A DNA stretch of 64,000 nucleotides, taken from the NCBI GenBank assembly GCA_025153755.1, contig JAOALD010000003.1, forward strand, positions 62,001 to 126,000, in the 5' to 3' direction. Below, one piece after another: positions 25,446-35,272 of the stretch; the first letter of the stretch is position 1; each line of letters begins with the position of its first letter. This stretch comes from SAR92 clade bacterium H921. Lineage in GTDB: Bacteria > Pseudomonadota > Gammaproteobacteria > Pseudomonadales > Porticoccaceae. Under the pieces are notes generated by a model, which was not told the origin of the DNA, did no database searches, and saw only the letters and a program-made list of their open reading frames with translations. Both the position numbers and the translations under genes were made by a program.

Positions 25446-27263
25446 ATGGTGGAGACAACTTTACGTATAGCTGGTGCCAGCGGCTTTTGGGGAGATGCCG
25501 CTCGTGCTACCCCGCAGTTGCTAAAAGAGGGTAATGTGGACTTCATTGCCTATGACTATTTGGCTGAAATTACCATGTCGATTATGGCTCGGGCACGGGC
25601 TAAAAACCCCGAATATGGCTATGCGTTAGACTTTGTTACTGCCGCCATGCAACCGAATCTTAAAGAGATCGCCCGTCAGGGCGTCAAAATTGTATCTAAC
25701 GCCGGTGGCGTGAACCCTCAGGCCTGTGCCAACGCATTGCGCACTGTAATAGCCGAGATGGGCCTTGAGCTTACTGTTGCCTGTGTATTGGGCGATGATT
25801 TGATGGGTCAGCGAGACACCTTAGCTGGGCAGGGCTATACAGAGATGTTTAGCGGTGCGGCTTTTCCTGCAGTAGGCAAAATTGCCAGTATTAATGCCTA
25901 TCTGGGAGCCTTTCCAATAGCTAAAGCTCTCGATGAGGGTGCGGATATTGTAATCACCGGCCGCAGTGTAGATAGTGCGGTGACATTGGGAGCCTGTATC
26001 CATACCTTTGGTTGGGGTCGAGATGATGTTGATGAGCTAGCTATGGGTTCTCTGGCTGGCCATATTATTGAATGTGGCCCCCAGGCTACAGGAGGTAACT
26101 TTACTGATTGGGAAGAGGTGCACAGCTTAGAGACCATAGGTTATCCCATAGCAGAGGTGCGTACGGACGGTAGTTTTGACTGCTCTAAGCCAGAGGGAAC
26201 TGGCGGTCTGATCACTCGTGCCACTATTGCCGAGCAAATGGTCTACGAAATTGGCGACCCACAAGCGTACGTGCTTCCCGATGTGATCTGTGATTTTTCC
26301 AATGTTAAGTTGGAGCAGGTGGCGGAGAATCTTGTGCGTGTGACTGGCGCGACTGGTTTGCCTGCACCGGACACCTATAAGGTCTGTACTACATACGCCG
26401 ATGAATTTCGCGGTGGTACCAATATGACATTTTACGGGGTAGATGCGGCACGCAAGGCTCAGAAGCTTGCCGATGCTATTTTTGCTGCCTCTCGTCGCAC
26501 CTTGCAGCAGTCTGCACTGGCCGATTTTAGTGAGACCAGTGTTGAGCTGATTGGTAACGAAAGTCAGTATGGTAACAATGCCAAGATTACTGATTGTAGA
26601 GAGCTGGTTATGAAAATTGCCGCTAAACATCCAGATGCTACTGGTATCGCTATTATGCTTAAAGAGGCTGTAGGCCTTGGGTTGGCGACACCTCCAGGTC
26701 TGTCTGGCTTTGCTGGTGCGCGGCCAAGCCCATCGCCGGTCGTACGTTTATTTTCCTTTGCACTACCCAAGGGCACGGCAAAAATTCAAGTTGAGATAGA
26801 TGGAATTATTTTTGACGTGCCAGATAGCCCTGGCATTAGCCCGCATAGACACCCTCCTCTAGTAAGGCCAAATAGCCCGGCCTCTCCGGTAGATGCCACT
26901 GTTTCTGTTCCACTGATAAAGCTAGCCTGGGCCCGCAGTGGTGATAAAGGCGATAAAGCCAATATAGGTATTATTTCTCGTCAGACTGAATATTTACCCT
27001 ACATCTATGCTGCTCTGACAGAACAGACCGTGGCCGACCGTTTTGGACACTTTCTACCCGAGGAGGCTACTGGCAATTGCAGAGACTATGTAGAGCGCTA
27101 TTTAATGCCCGGAACTGATTCGATTAATTTTTTAATTCACGATGTCCTAGGTGGTGGGGGCATGGCAAGTATCCGTAACGATGCTCAGGGAAAGGGTTTT
27201 GGTCAGTTGATGCTGGATGCGGTCATTCCGGTTAGCGCTACTATTGCCCGCCGACTCAAATAA
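25446..27263 (+). CDS. AtuA-family protein (acyclic terpene utilisation, DUF1446)
   Basis: 605 residues. The N-terminal DUF1446/AtuA domain opens with LRIAGASGFWGDAARATPQL, followed by KIVSNAGGVNPQACANAL and DIVITGRSVDSAVTLGACIH. A distinct C-terminal domain of about 110 residues begins KLAWARSGDKGDKANIGI. Full-length two-domain AtuA proteins occur at the head of terpene (citronellol/geraniol) utilisation operons in Pseudomonas, where their biochemical role is not settled. Here it is likewise first, followed by carboxyltransferase, hydratase and biotin carboxylase genes. AAGGAG lies about 12 nt before the ATG. Confidence 0.88.
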   Translation: MVETTLRIAGASGFWGDAARATPQLLKEGNVDFIAYDYLAEITMSIMARARAKNPEYGYALDFVTAAMQPNLKEIARQGVKIVSNAGGVNPQACANALRTVIAEMGLELTVACVLGDDLMGQRDTLAGQGYTEMFSGAAFPAVGKIASINAYLGAFPIAKALDEGADIVITGRSVDSAVTLGACIHTFGWGRDDVDELAMGSLAGHIIECGPQATGGNFTDWEEVHSLETIGYPIAEVRTDGSFDCSKPEGTGGLITRATIAEQMVYEIGDPQAYVLPDVICDFSNVKLEQVAENLVRVTGATGLPAPDTYKVCTTYADEFRGGTNMTFYGVDAARKAQKLADAIFAASRRTLQQSALADFSETSVELIGNESQYGNNAKITDCRELVMKIAAKHPDATGIAIMLKEAVGLGLATPPGLSGFAGARPSPSPVVRLFSFALPKGTAKIQVEIDGIIFDVPDSPGISPHRHPPLVRPNSPASPVDATVSVPLIKLAWARSGDKGDKANIGIISRQTEYLPYIYAALTEQTVADRFGHFLPEEATGNCRDYVERYLMPGTDSINFLIHDVLGGGGMASIRNDAQGKGFGQLMLDAVIPVSATIARRLK

Positions 27264-27291
27264 CTATAAAGATCAATCTGGAGACACAACC

Positions 27292-28914
27292 ATGGCAGTA
27301 TTTGCCTCAAAGATTAATACCAGTTCTGAGACCTATCTAAAACAGCGCGGAGAGATGCTTGAACTAGTCGATAAACTCAATGAGCTTAATGCCCGTGGTC
27401 GCGCCATCTCGGAAAAACGTAAACCGCGTTTTGACAAGCGGGGCCAGTTAACCCCTCGCGAGAGGTTGGCACGGTTATTAGACCCAGGAATGCCATTTTT
27501 AGAGATTAGTAATTTAGCCGGCTACCAGCTGGACACTAAAGATGAAGCTAAGTCGATTCCTGGAGGCACTGTGATTGCCGGTATTGGCTTTATCTCAGGG
27601 GTGCGCTGCTGTGTAGTAGTGGATGACAGTGGAATTCTAGCAGGCTCATTGACCCTGGCTGGCGGTTACCGCATTCGACGTGCTCAGCAGATCTCTCTCG
27701 AACAAAAGTTACCCTTTATTCATTTGGTAGAGAGTGCTGGTGGTGATTTAATGAATTACACCGTTGAGAATTTCACTGAGGGCGGCGACCTGTTCGGCTC
27801 TCTGGCCAAGCTGAGTAAGGAAGGCATTCCGGTGATCTCTATTTTACATGGTTCTTCCACTGCAGGAGGAGCTTACATGCCGGGTCTCAGTGACTATGTG
27901 ATAGCCGTTAAAGGCACTGGCAGGGCCTTTTTAGCAGGGCCACCGCTGCTTAAGGCCGCTACGGGGGAGATTGCTACTGAGGAGGACTTGGGGGGTGCCG
28001 AGATGCACGCCACTATCTCTGGTCTAGCCGAGTATCTGGCAGAAAATGATGGGCATGCTATTCAAATCTGCCGTGAAGTGGTGGGGCGCCTGCAGTGGAA
28101 TGACAACTGTGAGTTACCCAAAAAGCGCGAGTTTGATGAGCCAATCTATGATCCGGATGAACTAGCTGGAGTGATTCCTACGGATTATCGAACTCCCTAT
28201 GATATGCGTGAGTTGGTAGCTAGAGTGGTAGATGGCTCAGATTTTTTAGACTTCAAACCTAGATTTGGGGTGTCTACCGTTTGTATCCAAGCAGAGATAT
28301 TTGGTCAGGCCGTGGGGATTATCGGCAATAACGGTCCCATTGACCCCCAAGGTGCCAACAAGGCAACTCAGTTTTTACAGTTACTGGATCAGGCTAATAT
28401 TCCCGCGCTTTTCTTTCAAAATACTACTGGCTATATCGTCGGCACTAAATCTGAGCAGGCAGGTATGATTAAGCATGGCTCTAAGATGATTCAGGCGGTT
28501 CGCAATATCGACATTCCACGTATAACGTTCATGACCGGAGCTAGTTTTGGGGCAGGTAATTATGGTATGTGTGGTCGCGGTTATGATCCTGATTTTTTAT
28601 ATACCTTCCCCAACGCCAAAATGGGCGTAATGGGTGGCGAGCAGGCAGCAAAAACTATGTCTATGGTCGCTCGAGGCAAAGCGGCAGCCATGGGGGTAGA
28701 GCCTGACGAAGAGACCCTGGCCGCGCAGGAGAAGGGTCTAGCTCATATATTTGACTCACAATCTGACGCTTTTTATACCTCAGGCCATCTGCTGGATGAC
28801 GGCATGATTGACCCCCGCAATATGCGCAAAACTCTGGGTATGCTATTAGAGACCATACGTGAAGCTCGCGGTAGAACGGTGCGCCCCAATAGCTTTGGTA
28901 TAGCCCGTTTGTAA
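27292..28914 (+). CDS. Acyl-CoA carboxylase carboxyltransferase (beta) subunit, AtuC/LiuB-like
   Basis: 540 residues from ATG 27292, chosen because GGAGA lies just upstream; the open frame reaches back into atuA without meaning. It has the paired crotonase-fold domains: HLVESAGGDLMNYTVENFTE and ILHGSSTAGGAYMPGLSDY in the N half, and NNGPIDPQGANKATQFLQL, FMTGASFGAGNYGMCGRGY and MGVMGGEQAAKTM in the C half. This pattern is that of methylcrotonyl-CoA and geranyl-CoA carboxylase beta subunits. The partner alpha subunit is two genes downstream. Choice between geranyl-CoA, methylcrotonyl-CoA or another 3-methyl-2-enoyl-CoA is open; the AtuA neighbour favours an isoprenoid substrate. Confidence 0.9.
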   Translation: MAVFASKINTSSETYLKQRGEMLELVDKLNELNARGRAISEKRKPRFDKRGQLTPRERLARLLDPGMPFLEISNLAGYQLDTKDEAKSIPGGTVIAGIGFISGVRCCVVVDDSGILAGSLTLAGGYRIRRAQQISLEQKLPFIHLVESAGGDLMNYTVENFTEGGDLFGSLAKLSKEGIPVISILHGSSTAGGAYMPGLSDYVIAVKGTGRAFLAGPPLLKAATGEIATEEDLGGAEMHATISGLAEYLAENDGHAIQICREVVGRLQWNDNCELPKKREFDEPIYDPDELAGVIPTDYRTPYDMRELVARVVDGSDFLDFKPRFGVSTVCIQAEIFGQAVGIIGNNGPIDPQGANKATQFLQLLDQANIPALFFQNTTGYIVGTKSEQAGMIKHGSKMIQAVRNIDIPRITFMTGASFGAGNYGMCGRGYDPDFLYTFPNAKMGVMGGEQAAKTMSMVARGKAAAMGVEPDEETLAAQEKGLAHIFDSQSDAFYTSGHLLDDGMIDPRNMRKTLGMLLETIREARGRTVRPNSFGIARL

Positions 28915-28939
28915 CTCTGTTTAGAGGTTGAGAATAATC

Positions 28940-29758
28940 ATGACTGATCTATCAAAAGATAAACTACCAAGCACCCATTCGTTGATATTGGCGCGAGATG
29001 GCGGTGTTTTAAAAATCTGGTTGAACCGTCCTGAAACCAAGAATGCACTGTCGAAGGAAATGACCGATGAGCTAAATCTGGTACTCGACAATGTCCGCGA
29101 TGACCGCAGTATTCGTACCATTGTTTTGCGTGGCAGTGGTGGCGTGTTCTGCGCAGGAGGAGACATTAAAAGCTTTAAAACAGACATGCAGATGGTGGAT
29201 GCCGATGAGGTGGCCAAAAGTAATCGAAGCTTTGGCAACCTTTTGATCAAGTTAAATGAACAGCCGCAAGTAGTAATCATCTTAGTTGAGGGTGCGGCTA
29301 TCGGCGGTGGCTTGGGTCTAGCCTGTGTGGCTGATGTGACTCTGGTAACTGCAGATGCTCAGTTCCGCTTAAGTGAAACAAGCCTGGGCATTCCGCCAGC
29401 GCAAATTGCTCCATTTGTGACTGAGCGAGTAGGCCTGACTCAGGCGCGTCGACTGATGCTCACCGGAGCGCGCTTTAACGGACAAGAGGCACTGACTCTA
29501 GGTATTGCCCATACCGTAGCGACAGATGCGGCAGATCTGGAAGCCCAGTGTGAAATCATACTTGGTCAAATAAAAGCCTGTGCCCCAGAGGCCAATGCTG
29601 TGACCAAAGGAATTTTATTCGAAACATTACGCCGACCCAGGGGCGAGGCGCTAGATTTCGCCTCCCGTGGTTTTGCCCAATGCATGTTGAGCTCTGAGGG
29701 TCGTGAGGGTATTGCGGCATTTGTTGAGAAACGCCCAGCCTCTTGGATTAAAAAATAG
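28940..29758 (+). CDS. Enoyl-CoA hydratase/isomerase, AtuE/LiuC-like
   Basis: 272 residues from ATG 28940 (MTDLSKD), preceded by AGAGG; a TTG four codons earlier is in frame but less likely. Crotonase-fold signatures are LRGSGGVFCAGGDIKSFK, with the first oxyanion-hole strand, and VEGAAIGGGLGLACVADVTL with the second, then RLSETSLGIPPAQIAPFV. The usual catalytic Glu position after GIPPA is not acidic, so the mechanism may differ from crotonase; this also occurs in LiuC/AtuE relatives. It sits between the two carboxylase subunits, the place of the 3-methylglutaconyl-CoA or isohexenylglutaconyl-CoA hydratase in liu/atu operons. Confidence 0.87.
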   Translation: MTDLSKDKLPSTHSLILARDGGVLKIWLNRPETKNALSKEMTDELNLVLDNVRDDRSIRTIVLRGSGGVFCAGGDIKSFKTDMQMVDADEVAKSNRSFGNLLIKLNEQPQVVIILVEGAAIGGGLGLACVADVTLVTADAQFRLSETSLGIPPAQIAPFVTERVGLTQARRLMLTGARFNGQEALTLGIAHTVATDAADLEAQCEIILGQIKACAPEANAVTKGILFETLRRPRGEALDFASRGFAQCMLSSEGREGIAAFVEKRPASWIKK

Positions 29759-29769
29759 GAACCTTATTG

Positions 29770-31782
29770 ATGAAACGTTTTAATAGCTTGCTAGTTGCCA
29801 ACCGTGGTGAGATTGCCAGTCGTATTATTCGCACAGCTAAGCGCCTGGGCTACCGCACAGTAGCCGTTTATTCCGATGCCGATGCCGGTGCACCCCATGT
29901 GCAACTTGCAGATGATGCTGTGCGCATCGGGCCCGGAGCTGTTAGCGAATCTTATCTTTTGGCAGCAAATATTCTTGAGGCGGCAGCCAAAAGTGGCGCG
30001 CAAGCGATACACCCGGGGTATGGTTTTCTCAGCGAAAATGCCGATTTTGCTGACGCAGTCGAGAAAGCTGGACTGATTTTCATCGGACCCACCCGAGAAG
30101 CTATTGAAGTAATGGGTAATAAAGCCGAATCTAAACGCCGTATGATCGCGGCAGGGGTGCCCTGTGTGCCGGGTTATGAAGGCCATGAACAAAGTGACCA
30201 AGTATTAATAGCTGAAGGCAATAAGATTGCTTTGCCGCTGATGGTAAAAGCCGCGGCGGGTGGCGGCGGTCGCGGTATGCGCCTGGTGCAAGAGTATGGG
30301 GATCTAGCCAATGCCATTAAACTGGCTCGCGCTGAAGCTGAAAGTGCGTTTGGTTCCGGTGAACTAATTTTGGAAAAAGCCATTATCCAGCCTCGCCATG
30401 TTGAGATTCAGGTGTTTGCAGATACCATGGGTAATACCATCCATCTTGGAGAGCGTGACTGCTCAGTGCAGCGCCGGCATCAGAAGGTGATCGAGGAGGC
30501 GCCATGTCCGATTATGACGCCAGAACTTCGCCAACAGATGGGGCAGTCGGCGATTGATGCCGCCAAAAGTGTTAACTATCGCGGTGCCGGTACAGTGGAG
30601 TTTCTATTGGACGCCAGCGGAGAGTTTTACTTTTTGGAAATGAACACCAGGTTGCAGGTAGAGCACCCGGTGACAGAATTGATTACTGGGCTTGATCTAG
30701 TGGCGCTGCAAATTCAGGTCGCCCAGGGCGAGCCATTGGGTATGGTTCAGCAGGATGTCAGTTTTGACGGGGCGGCGATAGAAGTACGCCTGTATACAGA
30801 GGATCCCAGTCAAGACTTTTTACCGGCCTCTGGCCCAGTCCATCTATGGCAGCCGGCCACTGGGATCGGTGTACGTGTTGATGCTGGAATCTGCTCTGGT
30901 CAGGACATATCGCCTTTTTATGATCCAATGGTTGCCAAGATAATTGGCTATGGTCCAGATCGAGAAACGGCGCGTCTGCGTTTGATGCAAGCCCTTAAAG
31001 AGACTGTACTGTTTGGCACAGCCAACAATAAAGATTTCTTGATTCAGTGTTTAGAAAAGCAGAGTTTTGTTGATGGTGCGGCAACCACCGCCTTCATTGG
31101 AGAAGAATTTACCGACGCTGATCTAGGGGTATCTATGCCGAGTTTTGAGGATGCGGCGGTAGCAGCAGTGATTGAATTAACGTTGGAATACCAGCGCCAT
31201 AAAGCCAACAGTCTATTGATCAGTGACAGCCTGCAAAACTGGACCAGCGCTAGTGCACTGGTCTCACGCAAACGGTATTTGTTTGATGAAATCACTAGAG
31301 ATATCTCTGTGTCACCTGTGAGCAAAAGTCCAGATACGTATTTGGCATCTGATAGCGCAGTCGAACACAGCGCCACAATTCAGTTACTTAGTTTGATTGG
31401 AAATAGTGCCAAGTTAAGCGTGAATGGAATACATAAGACTGCGACTTTTATGTCACCACAGGCGGGGCAACTATATTGTTCTATTGACGGTAGTAGTGCC
31501 CTGTATAAGGACATGATCATTCTTGATGGTGCCGTTGGTGAGGCTGGTGGTGGTGGTCGCGTAGTCGCCCCTATGCATGGTTTGCTATTGGAGGTATTGG
31601 TAAAGCCGGGTGATAAGGTAATCGCGGGTCAAAGTCTTGTGGTGCTTGAGGCTATGAAAATGCATTATGAAATAATTGCAGAGATTGATGGCATAGTAGA
31701 ACATGTCATGGCTATTGCCGGCAACCAGGTAGCGGCGGATGACCTATTAATTGAAATTTTAGAGCAGAATAAGGAAGCATAA
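29770..31782 (+). CDS. Biotin-containing acyl-CoA carboxylase alpha subunit, AtuF/LiuD-like
   Basis: 670 residues from ATG 29770 (MKRFNSLLVANRGEIASRII), with AGGAA upstream. The biotin carboxylase domain shows VKAAAGGGGRGMRLV (ATP-grasp glycine loop), HLGERDCSVQRRHQKVIEE and EMNTRLQVEHPVTE. After a linker of low conservation comes the biotinyl domain with VVLEAMKMHYEI, whose central Lys is biotinylated. It loads CO2 onto biotin for the carboxyltransferase encoded two genes upstream. The domain order BC-BT-BCCP and length match methylcrotonyl/geranyl-CoA carboxylase alpha subunits. Its stop overlaps the next start (TAATG). Confidence 0.92.
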   Translation: MKRFNSLLVANRGEIASRIIRTAKRLGYRTVAVYSDADAGAPHVQLADDAVRIGPGAVSESYLLAANILEAAAKSGAQAIHPGYGFLSENADFADAVEKAGLIFIGPTREAIEVMGNKAESKRRMIAAGVPCVPGYEGHEQSDQVLIAEGNKIALPLMVKAAAGGGGRGMRLVQEYGDLANAIKLARAEAESAFGSGELILEKAIIQPRHVEIQVFADTMGNTIHLGERDCSVQRRHQKVIEEAPCPIMTPELRQQMGQSAIDAAKSVNYRGAGTVEFLLDASGEFYFLEMNTRLQVEHPVTELITGLDLVALQIQVAQGEPLGMVQQDVSFDGAAIEVRLYTEDPSQDFLPASGPVHLWQPATGIGVRVDAGICSGQDISPFYDPMVAKIIGYGPDRETARLRLMQALKETVLFGTANNKDFLIQCLEKQSFVDGAATTAFIGEEFTDADLGVSMPSFEDAAVAAVIELTLEYQRHKANSLLISDSLQNWTSASALVSRKRYLFDEITRDISVSPVSKSPDTYLASDSAVEHSATIQLLSLIGNSAKLSVNGIHKTATFMSPQAGQLYCSIDGSSALYKDMIILDGAVGEAGGGGRVVAPMHGLLLEVLVKPGDKVIAGQSLVVLEAMKMHYEIIAEIDGIVEHVMAIAGNQVAADDLLIEILEQNKEA

Positions 31783-32429
31783 TGGCACTTAAACTTTGGC
31801 ATTGCGCTGGGGCGCGGTCTATTCGCCCACTTTGGACATTAGAAGAAATGGGGTTGGAGTACGAATTGGAATTAATGCAATTTCCTCCTCGTTTCGCTCA
31901 TCAGGGATACACTGATATAAATCCAATTGGCACAGTCCCATTTTTTACCGATAAGACTGACGATTCTGACAGCAGGGTTGAAATGACAGAGTCAGCTGGT
32001 ATCAGTCAGTATCTCGTTGATAAATACGGTCCCACCGACCTAGCTGTGAGTCTGCATGAGGAGGATTACGGAAACTATCTAAACTGGCTTCACCGCAGCG
32101 ATGCGACATTGACATTTCCTCAGACCCTAGTGCTTCGATACACTATTCTTGAGCCAGAGGCTACTCGCTTACCCAAGGTTGCCGAAGATTACGGCAAATG
32201 GTTTCACAGCCGTTTGAGATCCGTAGAGACGGCTATGGCCGACAGGGAGTTTCTGTGTGCAGATCGCTTTACTGTTGCTGATATCGCTGTGGGCTATGCG
32301 CTGTATCTTGCCGAGACGCTTAAATTAAGTAGTGGCTTTAAGCCTAATACCCTAGCTTACTATGAGCGACTAAAGGAGCGCCCTGCGTTTCAGCGATCTA
32401 TTAGTTATGCGCCAGTTATATCTGGTTAG
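31782..32429 (+). CDS. Glutathione S-transferase family protein
   Basis: 215 residues. The N-terminal thioredoxin-like domain starts LKLWHCAGARSIRPLWTLEE and includes NPIGTVPFF, followed by EMTESAGISQYL, which binds the gamma-glutamyl part of glutathione. The C-terminal helical domain has FTVADIAVGYAL, the N-capping box region. Its start overlaps the stop of the biotin carboxylase gene by one base, so it belongs to the same operon. It may conjugate or isomerise a reactive enoyl intermediate; this is inference from location only. Confidence 0.88.
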   Translation: MALKLWHCAGARSIRPLWTLEEMGLEYELELMQFPPRFAHQGYTDINPIGTVPFFTDKTDDSDSRVEMTESAGISQYLVDKYGPTDLAVSLHEEDYGNYLNWLHRSDATLTFPQTLVLRYTILEPEATRLPKVAEDYGKWFHSRLRSVETAMADREFLCADRFTVADIAVGYALYLAETLKLSSGFKPNTLAYYERLKERPAFQRSISYAPVISG

Positions 32430-32908
32430 AAGTGAGAATAGGCTGATAACAATGATTAAAACTAACCTATGAACGGTTGAGCTACTGGCTACGCTGAACC
32501 GCCGAATTGTGCTCCTCCCGCGGTTGGAGGTCTGAGGGGTGGCAAGGACTCAGGAACGAATTCGCCAAACCATGCACAGTAAAATTCTCAAAATAAGTAC
32601 ATTCAGTTGATCGGGGCTCCAAATTTGTACGCAGATACTTTAAATTTGGTAGGTCTATGCATCGTACCATCTCGTATTTTAAATGTGGCGCTCAGGTGGG
32701 TGGATGAATTTAAAGTGTAAAATCAGATTATTGGCTATGCGCAAAGCATAAACTGACTACCGTAAATTAGTGACTGTAATTTAACTTTCGACCATCAGGT
32801 CAAGAAAGCATATTGACACTAATTCTGCCATTATTTAACGTGTCACCGTTAACTAGCGGTTCAGGGTACACCGACCTGCTATAAAATCTTTTTTAGGAGC
32901 GAGTGCAA
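32430..32908. other. Intergenic stretch, no gene recognised
   Basis: About 480 bases between the GST and the next acyl-CoA dehydrogenase. A perfect TTGACA is present at 32813-32818, but no good -10 lies 16-18 bp downstream, so a promoter is only possible. A short minus-strand frame (32482-32670) has no ribosome site and no recognisable product. AACCGC and GCGGTT flank a 17-nt loop near 32500. The stretch probably separates two transcription units. Confidence 0.4.
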
Positions 32909-34078
32909 TTGGATATTAAATTTTCAGCAGAAGACCTAGCATTTAGAGACGAAGTTCGTGATTTTTTTGCCAGTGAATACAAAGAAGTCGCGGGTATTGA
33001 ATCCAGCGATTACAAAGCTGCCATTATAAGTTGGCAGAAAAAACTGCATGCCAAAGGATGGGTTGCTCCGGGTTGGCCTACTGAATATGGTGGTACAGAC
33101 TGGACAGTTACGCAAAAATTTATCTATGAGACAGAGCGTGGTTTAGCGGGTATACCCGATGTGGTGCCCTTTGGTCTGAAAATGGTCGCTCCAGTAATTT
33201 ATACCTTTGGTAACGAAGAACAAAAAGCCAGATTTTTGCCTCGTATTTTGAGCAGTGAAGACTGGTGGTGTCAGGGTTATTCTGAGCCCGGCGCCGGATC
33301 TGACCTCGCAGCTCTGAGCACGACCGCCGATTATGCTGGTGACAACTATATTGTTAATGGTCGTAAGATTTGGACTACCTTTGCTCAGTATGCCGATTGG
33401 ATCTTTTGTCTGGTACGCACCAGTAAAGGCATGCGTAAACAGCAGGGTATCAGTTTCTTACTCATCGATATGAAAACTCCGGGTATAACAGTCAAGCCAA
33501 TTGTCTCTATTGACGGCAAGCACAGCCTCAATGAAGTCCTGTTTGAAGATGTTTTAGTGCCCACTGAAAATCTAATTGGCGAGCAGGACAAAGGCTGGAC
33601 CTATGCCAAGGCTCTGCTGGCACATGAACGCACAGGTATGGCTGAGGTGGCAGACTCGACGCGTATGCTAGACGCCTTGAAACAGCGAGCTTCGGTTGAA
33701 GTTAATGGGGGTAAGAGCATGATTGATGACCCTGTTTTCCAGATGCGACTATCAGATATCGAAATGGAGTTGATGGCGCTGGAATATACCGAGCTACGTG
33801 TTTTTGCTTCTATGGCTGCCGGTGGTATGCCGGGCCCAGAATCTTCGTTACTCAAAATTAAAGGCACTGAAATCACCCAAGCCATTCAAGAATTACAGTT
33901 ACAGCTAGCTGCATATTATGGCGGCGCACTGCCAGGCGATGTCGATGCTCAACAGTTGGGGCATGATTATGCATTTGAAGCTCGTGGAAAATATATGTAT
34001 GGCCGCGCTGCAACTATTTACGGTGGCTCAAATGAAGTGCAGCGCAACGTTATTGCTAAAGCTGTTTTGGGACTATAA
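32909..34078 (+). CDS. Acyl-CoA dehydrogenase, first subunit of a pair
   Basis: 389 residues from TTG 32909 (MDIKFSAEDLAFRDEVRDFF). I prefer this to the GTG at 32903 because AGGAG (32895-32899) stands 9 nt from TTG but only 3 nt from GTG. Family motifs: GYSEPGAGSDLAALST, YIVNGRKIWTTFAQYADW, helix G LLAHERTGMAEVADS with a Glu, and IYGGSNEVQRNVIAKAVLG, where the canonical catalytic Glu is Gly. It belongs to the 'MDLxFSxED' group that is regularly encoded next to a shorter, divergent dehydrogenase, as here. Likely one half of a heteromeric enzyme acting on bulky acyl-CoA. Confidence 0.87.
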   Translation: MDIKFSAEDLAFRDEVRDFFASEYKEVAGIESSDYKAAIISWQKKLHAKGWVAPGWPTEYGGTDWTVTQKFIYETERGLAGIPDVVPFGLKMVAPVIYTFGNEEQKARFLPRILSSEDWWCQGYSEPGAGSDLAALSTTADYAGDNYIVNGRKIWTTFAQYADWIFCLVRTSKGMRKQQGISFLLIDMKTPGITVKPIVSIDGKHSLNEVLFEDVLVPTENLIGEQDKGWTYAKALLAHERTGMAEVADSTRMLDALKQRASVEVNGGKSMIDDPVFQMRLSDIEMELMALEYTELRVFASMAAGGMPGPESSLLKIKGTEITQAIQELQLQLAAYYGGALPGDVDAQQLGHDYAFEARGKYMYGRAATIYGGSNEVQRNVIAKAVLGL

Positions 34079-34129
34079 CTAAGGCTCTCAATGGGTTGAG
34101 CCTTTAAAAGATTTTAGGAGTTGTCACAG

Positions 34130-35272
34130 ATGAATTTTGATTTTACCGAAGAACAAACCATGATCAAAGATAGCGTCTCGCGCTTTGTTCGGGATGAGTA
34201 TGATTTTGATACCAGGACTAAAATAGTTGCCTCAGAAGAGGGTATTAGCCGCGAATTCTGGTCTATGTTCGCTGAGCTAGGTTGGCTGTCAGTACCTTTT
34301 GCTGAGGAATATGGTGGCTTTGGCGGCAGTGTCGAAGATATCGCCGCAGTGATGGAAGAGATGGGTAAAGGCATAGTGGTCGAGCCCTATGCCTCTACCG
34401 TCGTAGTATTTGGCGGCCTGTTGGCGGCCTCTGACAATGAGTCGCTAAAAGCTGAGGTTATCCCCAGTATCATCGATGGAAGCTGCATGGGTTCATTTGC
34501 TTCAACAGAAGCTCAGTCTCGCTATGAAATTGCTGATGTTGCGACTACTGCAACAGCCTGTGATGGAGGCTATAAAATAAATGGCGAAAAAACTGTAGTA
34601 GCCAATGGCGGTACGGCAAATAAATTTATTGTCACCGCCCGCACTAATGGCGAGCAGTTCGATCGAGAGGGTGTGAGTCTGTTTATGGTCGATGCTGACG
34701 CTCCTGGAGTTGAAGTGAAAAGCTATAAGATGATGGATGGCCAAAGTGCGGCTACCGTGACCTTCAAAGACGTTGTAGTCTCCGAGGATAAGCTGCTAAA
34801 TGCCGCTGGCGAGGCCATGAATCTAATTGATCAGGTAATGCCACAGATTTTGATGGGGTTAAGCGCTGAGGCTCTCGGTATTATGGCTACGTTGAACACT
34901 GCCACTGTTGAGTATACTAAGGTACGCCAGCAATTTGACACACCGATCAGCTCCTTTCAGGTACTGCAACACCGTATGGTCGACACTTTTATGGCCTGTG
35001 AGCAGACCAAGTCTATGCTCTACCGAGGTCTGTGTCAGGCTGGCGAAGACAACCGACACGAATTGCTGAAGACAGTACATGCGCTCAAGGCGACAGTTTC
35101 TCGGTTTGGTAAGTTGGTCGGTGAAGAAGCGATTCAGATCCACGGTGGTATTGGTATGACTGACGAGCTGAATATTGGCCATTATGTGAAGCGCCTGATG
35201 ATGATTAATGTGAGCTTTGGTGATGGAGACTTCCATCAGAAGAAGTTCAACCAGCTGGCTTATTCTGCATGA
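34130..35272 (+). CDS. Acyl-CoA dehydrogenase, second subunit of a pair
   Basis: 380 residues from ATG 34130 (MNFDFTEEQTMIKD), with TTTAGGAG 9 nt upstream. The middle domain is divergent (no SEPxAGSD signature; instead FASTEAQSRYEI), while the C-terminal part keeps VRQQFDTPISSFQVLQHRM and IHGGIGMTDELNIGHYVKR. It begins 51 bp after the preceding dehydrogenase and ends in an ATGA overlap with the next gene. The missing FAD-domain signature supports the role of partner subunit. A complex with the upstream protein is inferred from pairing, as in actinobacterial steroid side-chain dehydrogenases. Confidence 0.85.
   Translation: MNFDFTEEQTMIKDSVSRFVRDEYDFDTRTKIVASEEGISREFWSMFAELGWLSVPFAEEYGGFGGSVEDIAAVMEEMGKGIVVEPYASTVVVFGGLLAASDNESLKAEVIPSIIDGSCMGSFASTEAQSRYEIADVATTATACDGGYKINGEKTVVANGGTANKFIVTARTNGEQFDREGVSLFMVDADAPGVEVKSYKMMDGQSAATVTFKDVVVSEDKLLNAAGEAMNLIDQVMPQILMGLSAEALGIMATLNTATVEYTKVRQQFDTPISSFQVLQHRMVDTFMACEQTKSMLYRGLCQAGEDNRHELLKTVHALKATVSRFGKLVGEEAIQIHGGIGMTDELNIGHYVKRLMMINVSFGDGDFHQKKFNQLAYSA

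Noticed and set aside
32482-32670. Minus-strand frame of 62 residues in the 480-bp gap
   Set aside because: No ribosome site, no known domain and no neighbour relation; probably a chance open frame.
32813-32841. TTGACA as promoter of the acyl-CoA dehydrogenase pair
   Set aside because: No -10 better than 3 of 6 at 16-18 bp spacing; kept only as a remark in the intergenic entry.
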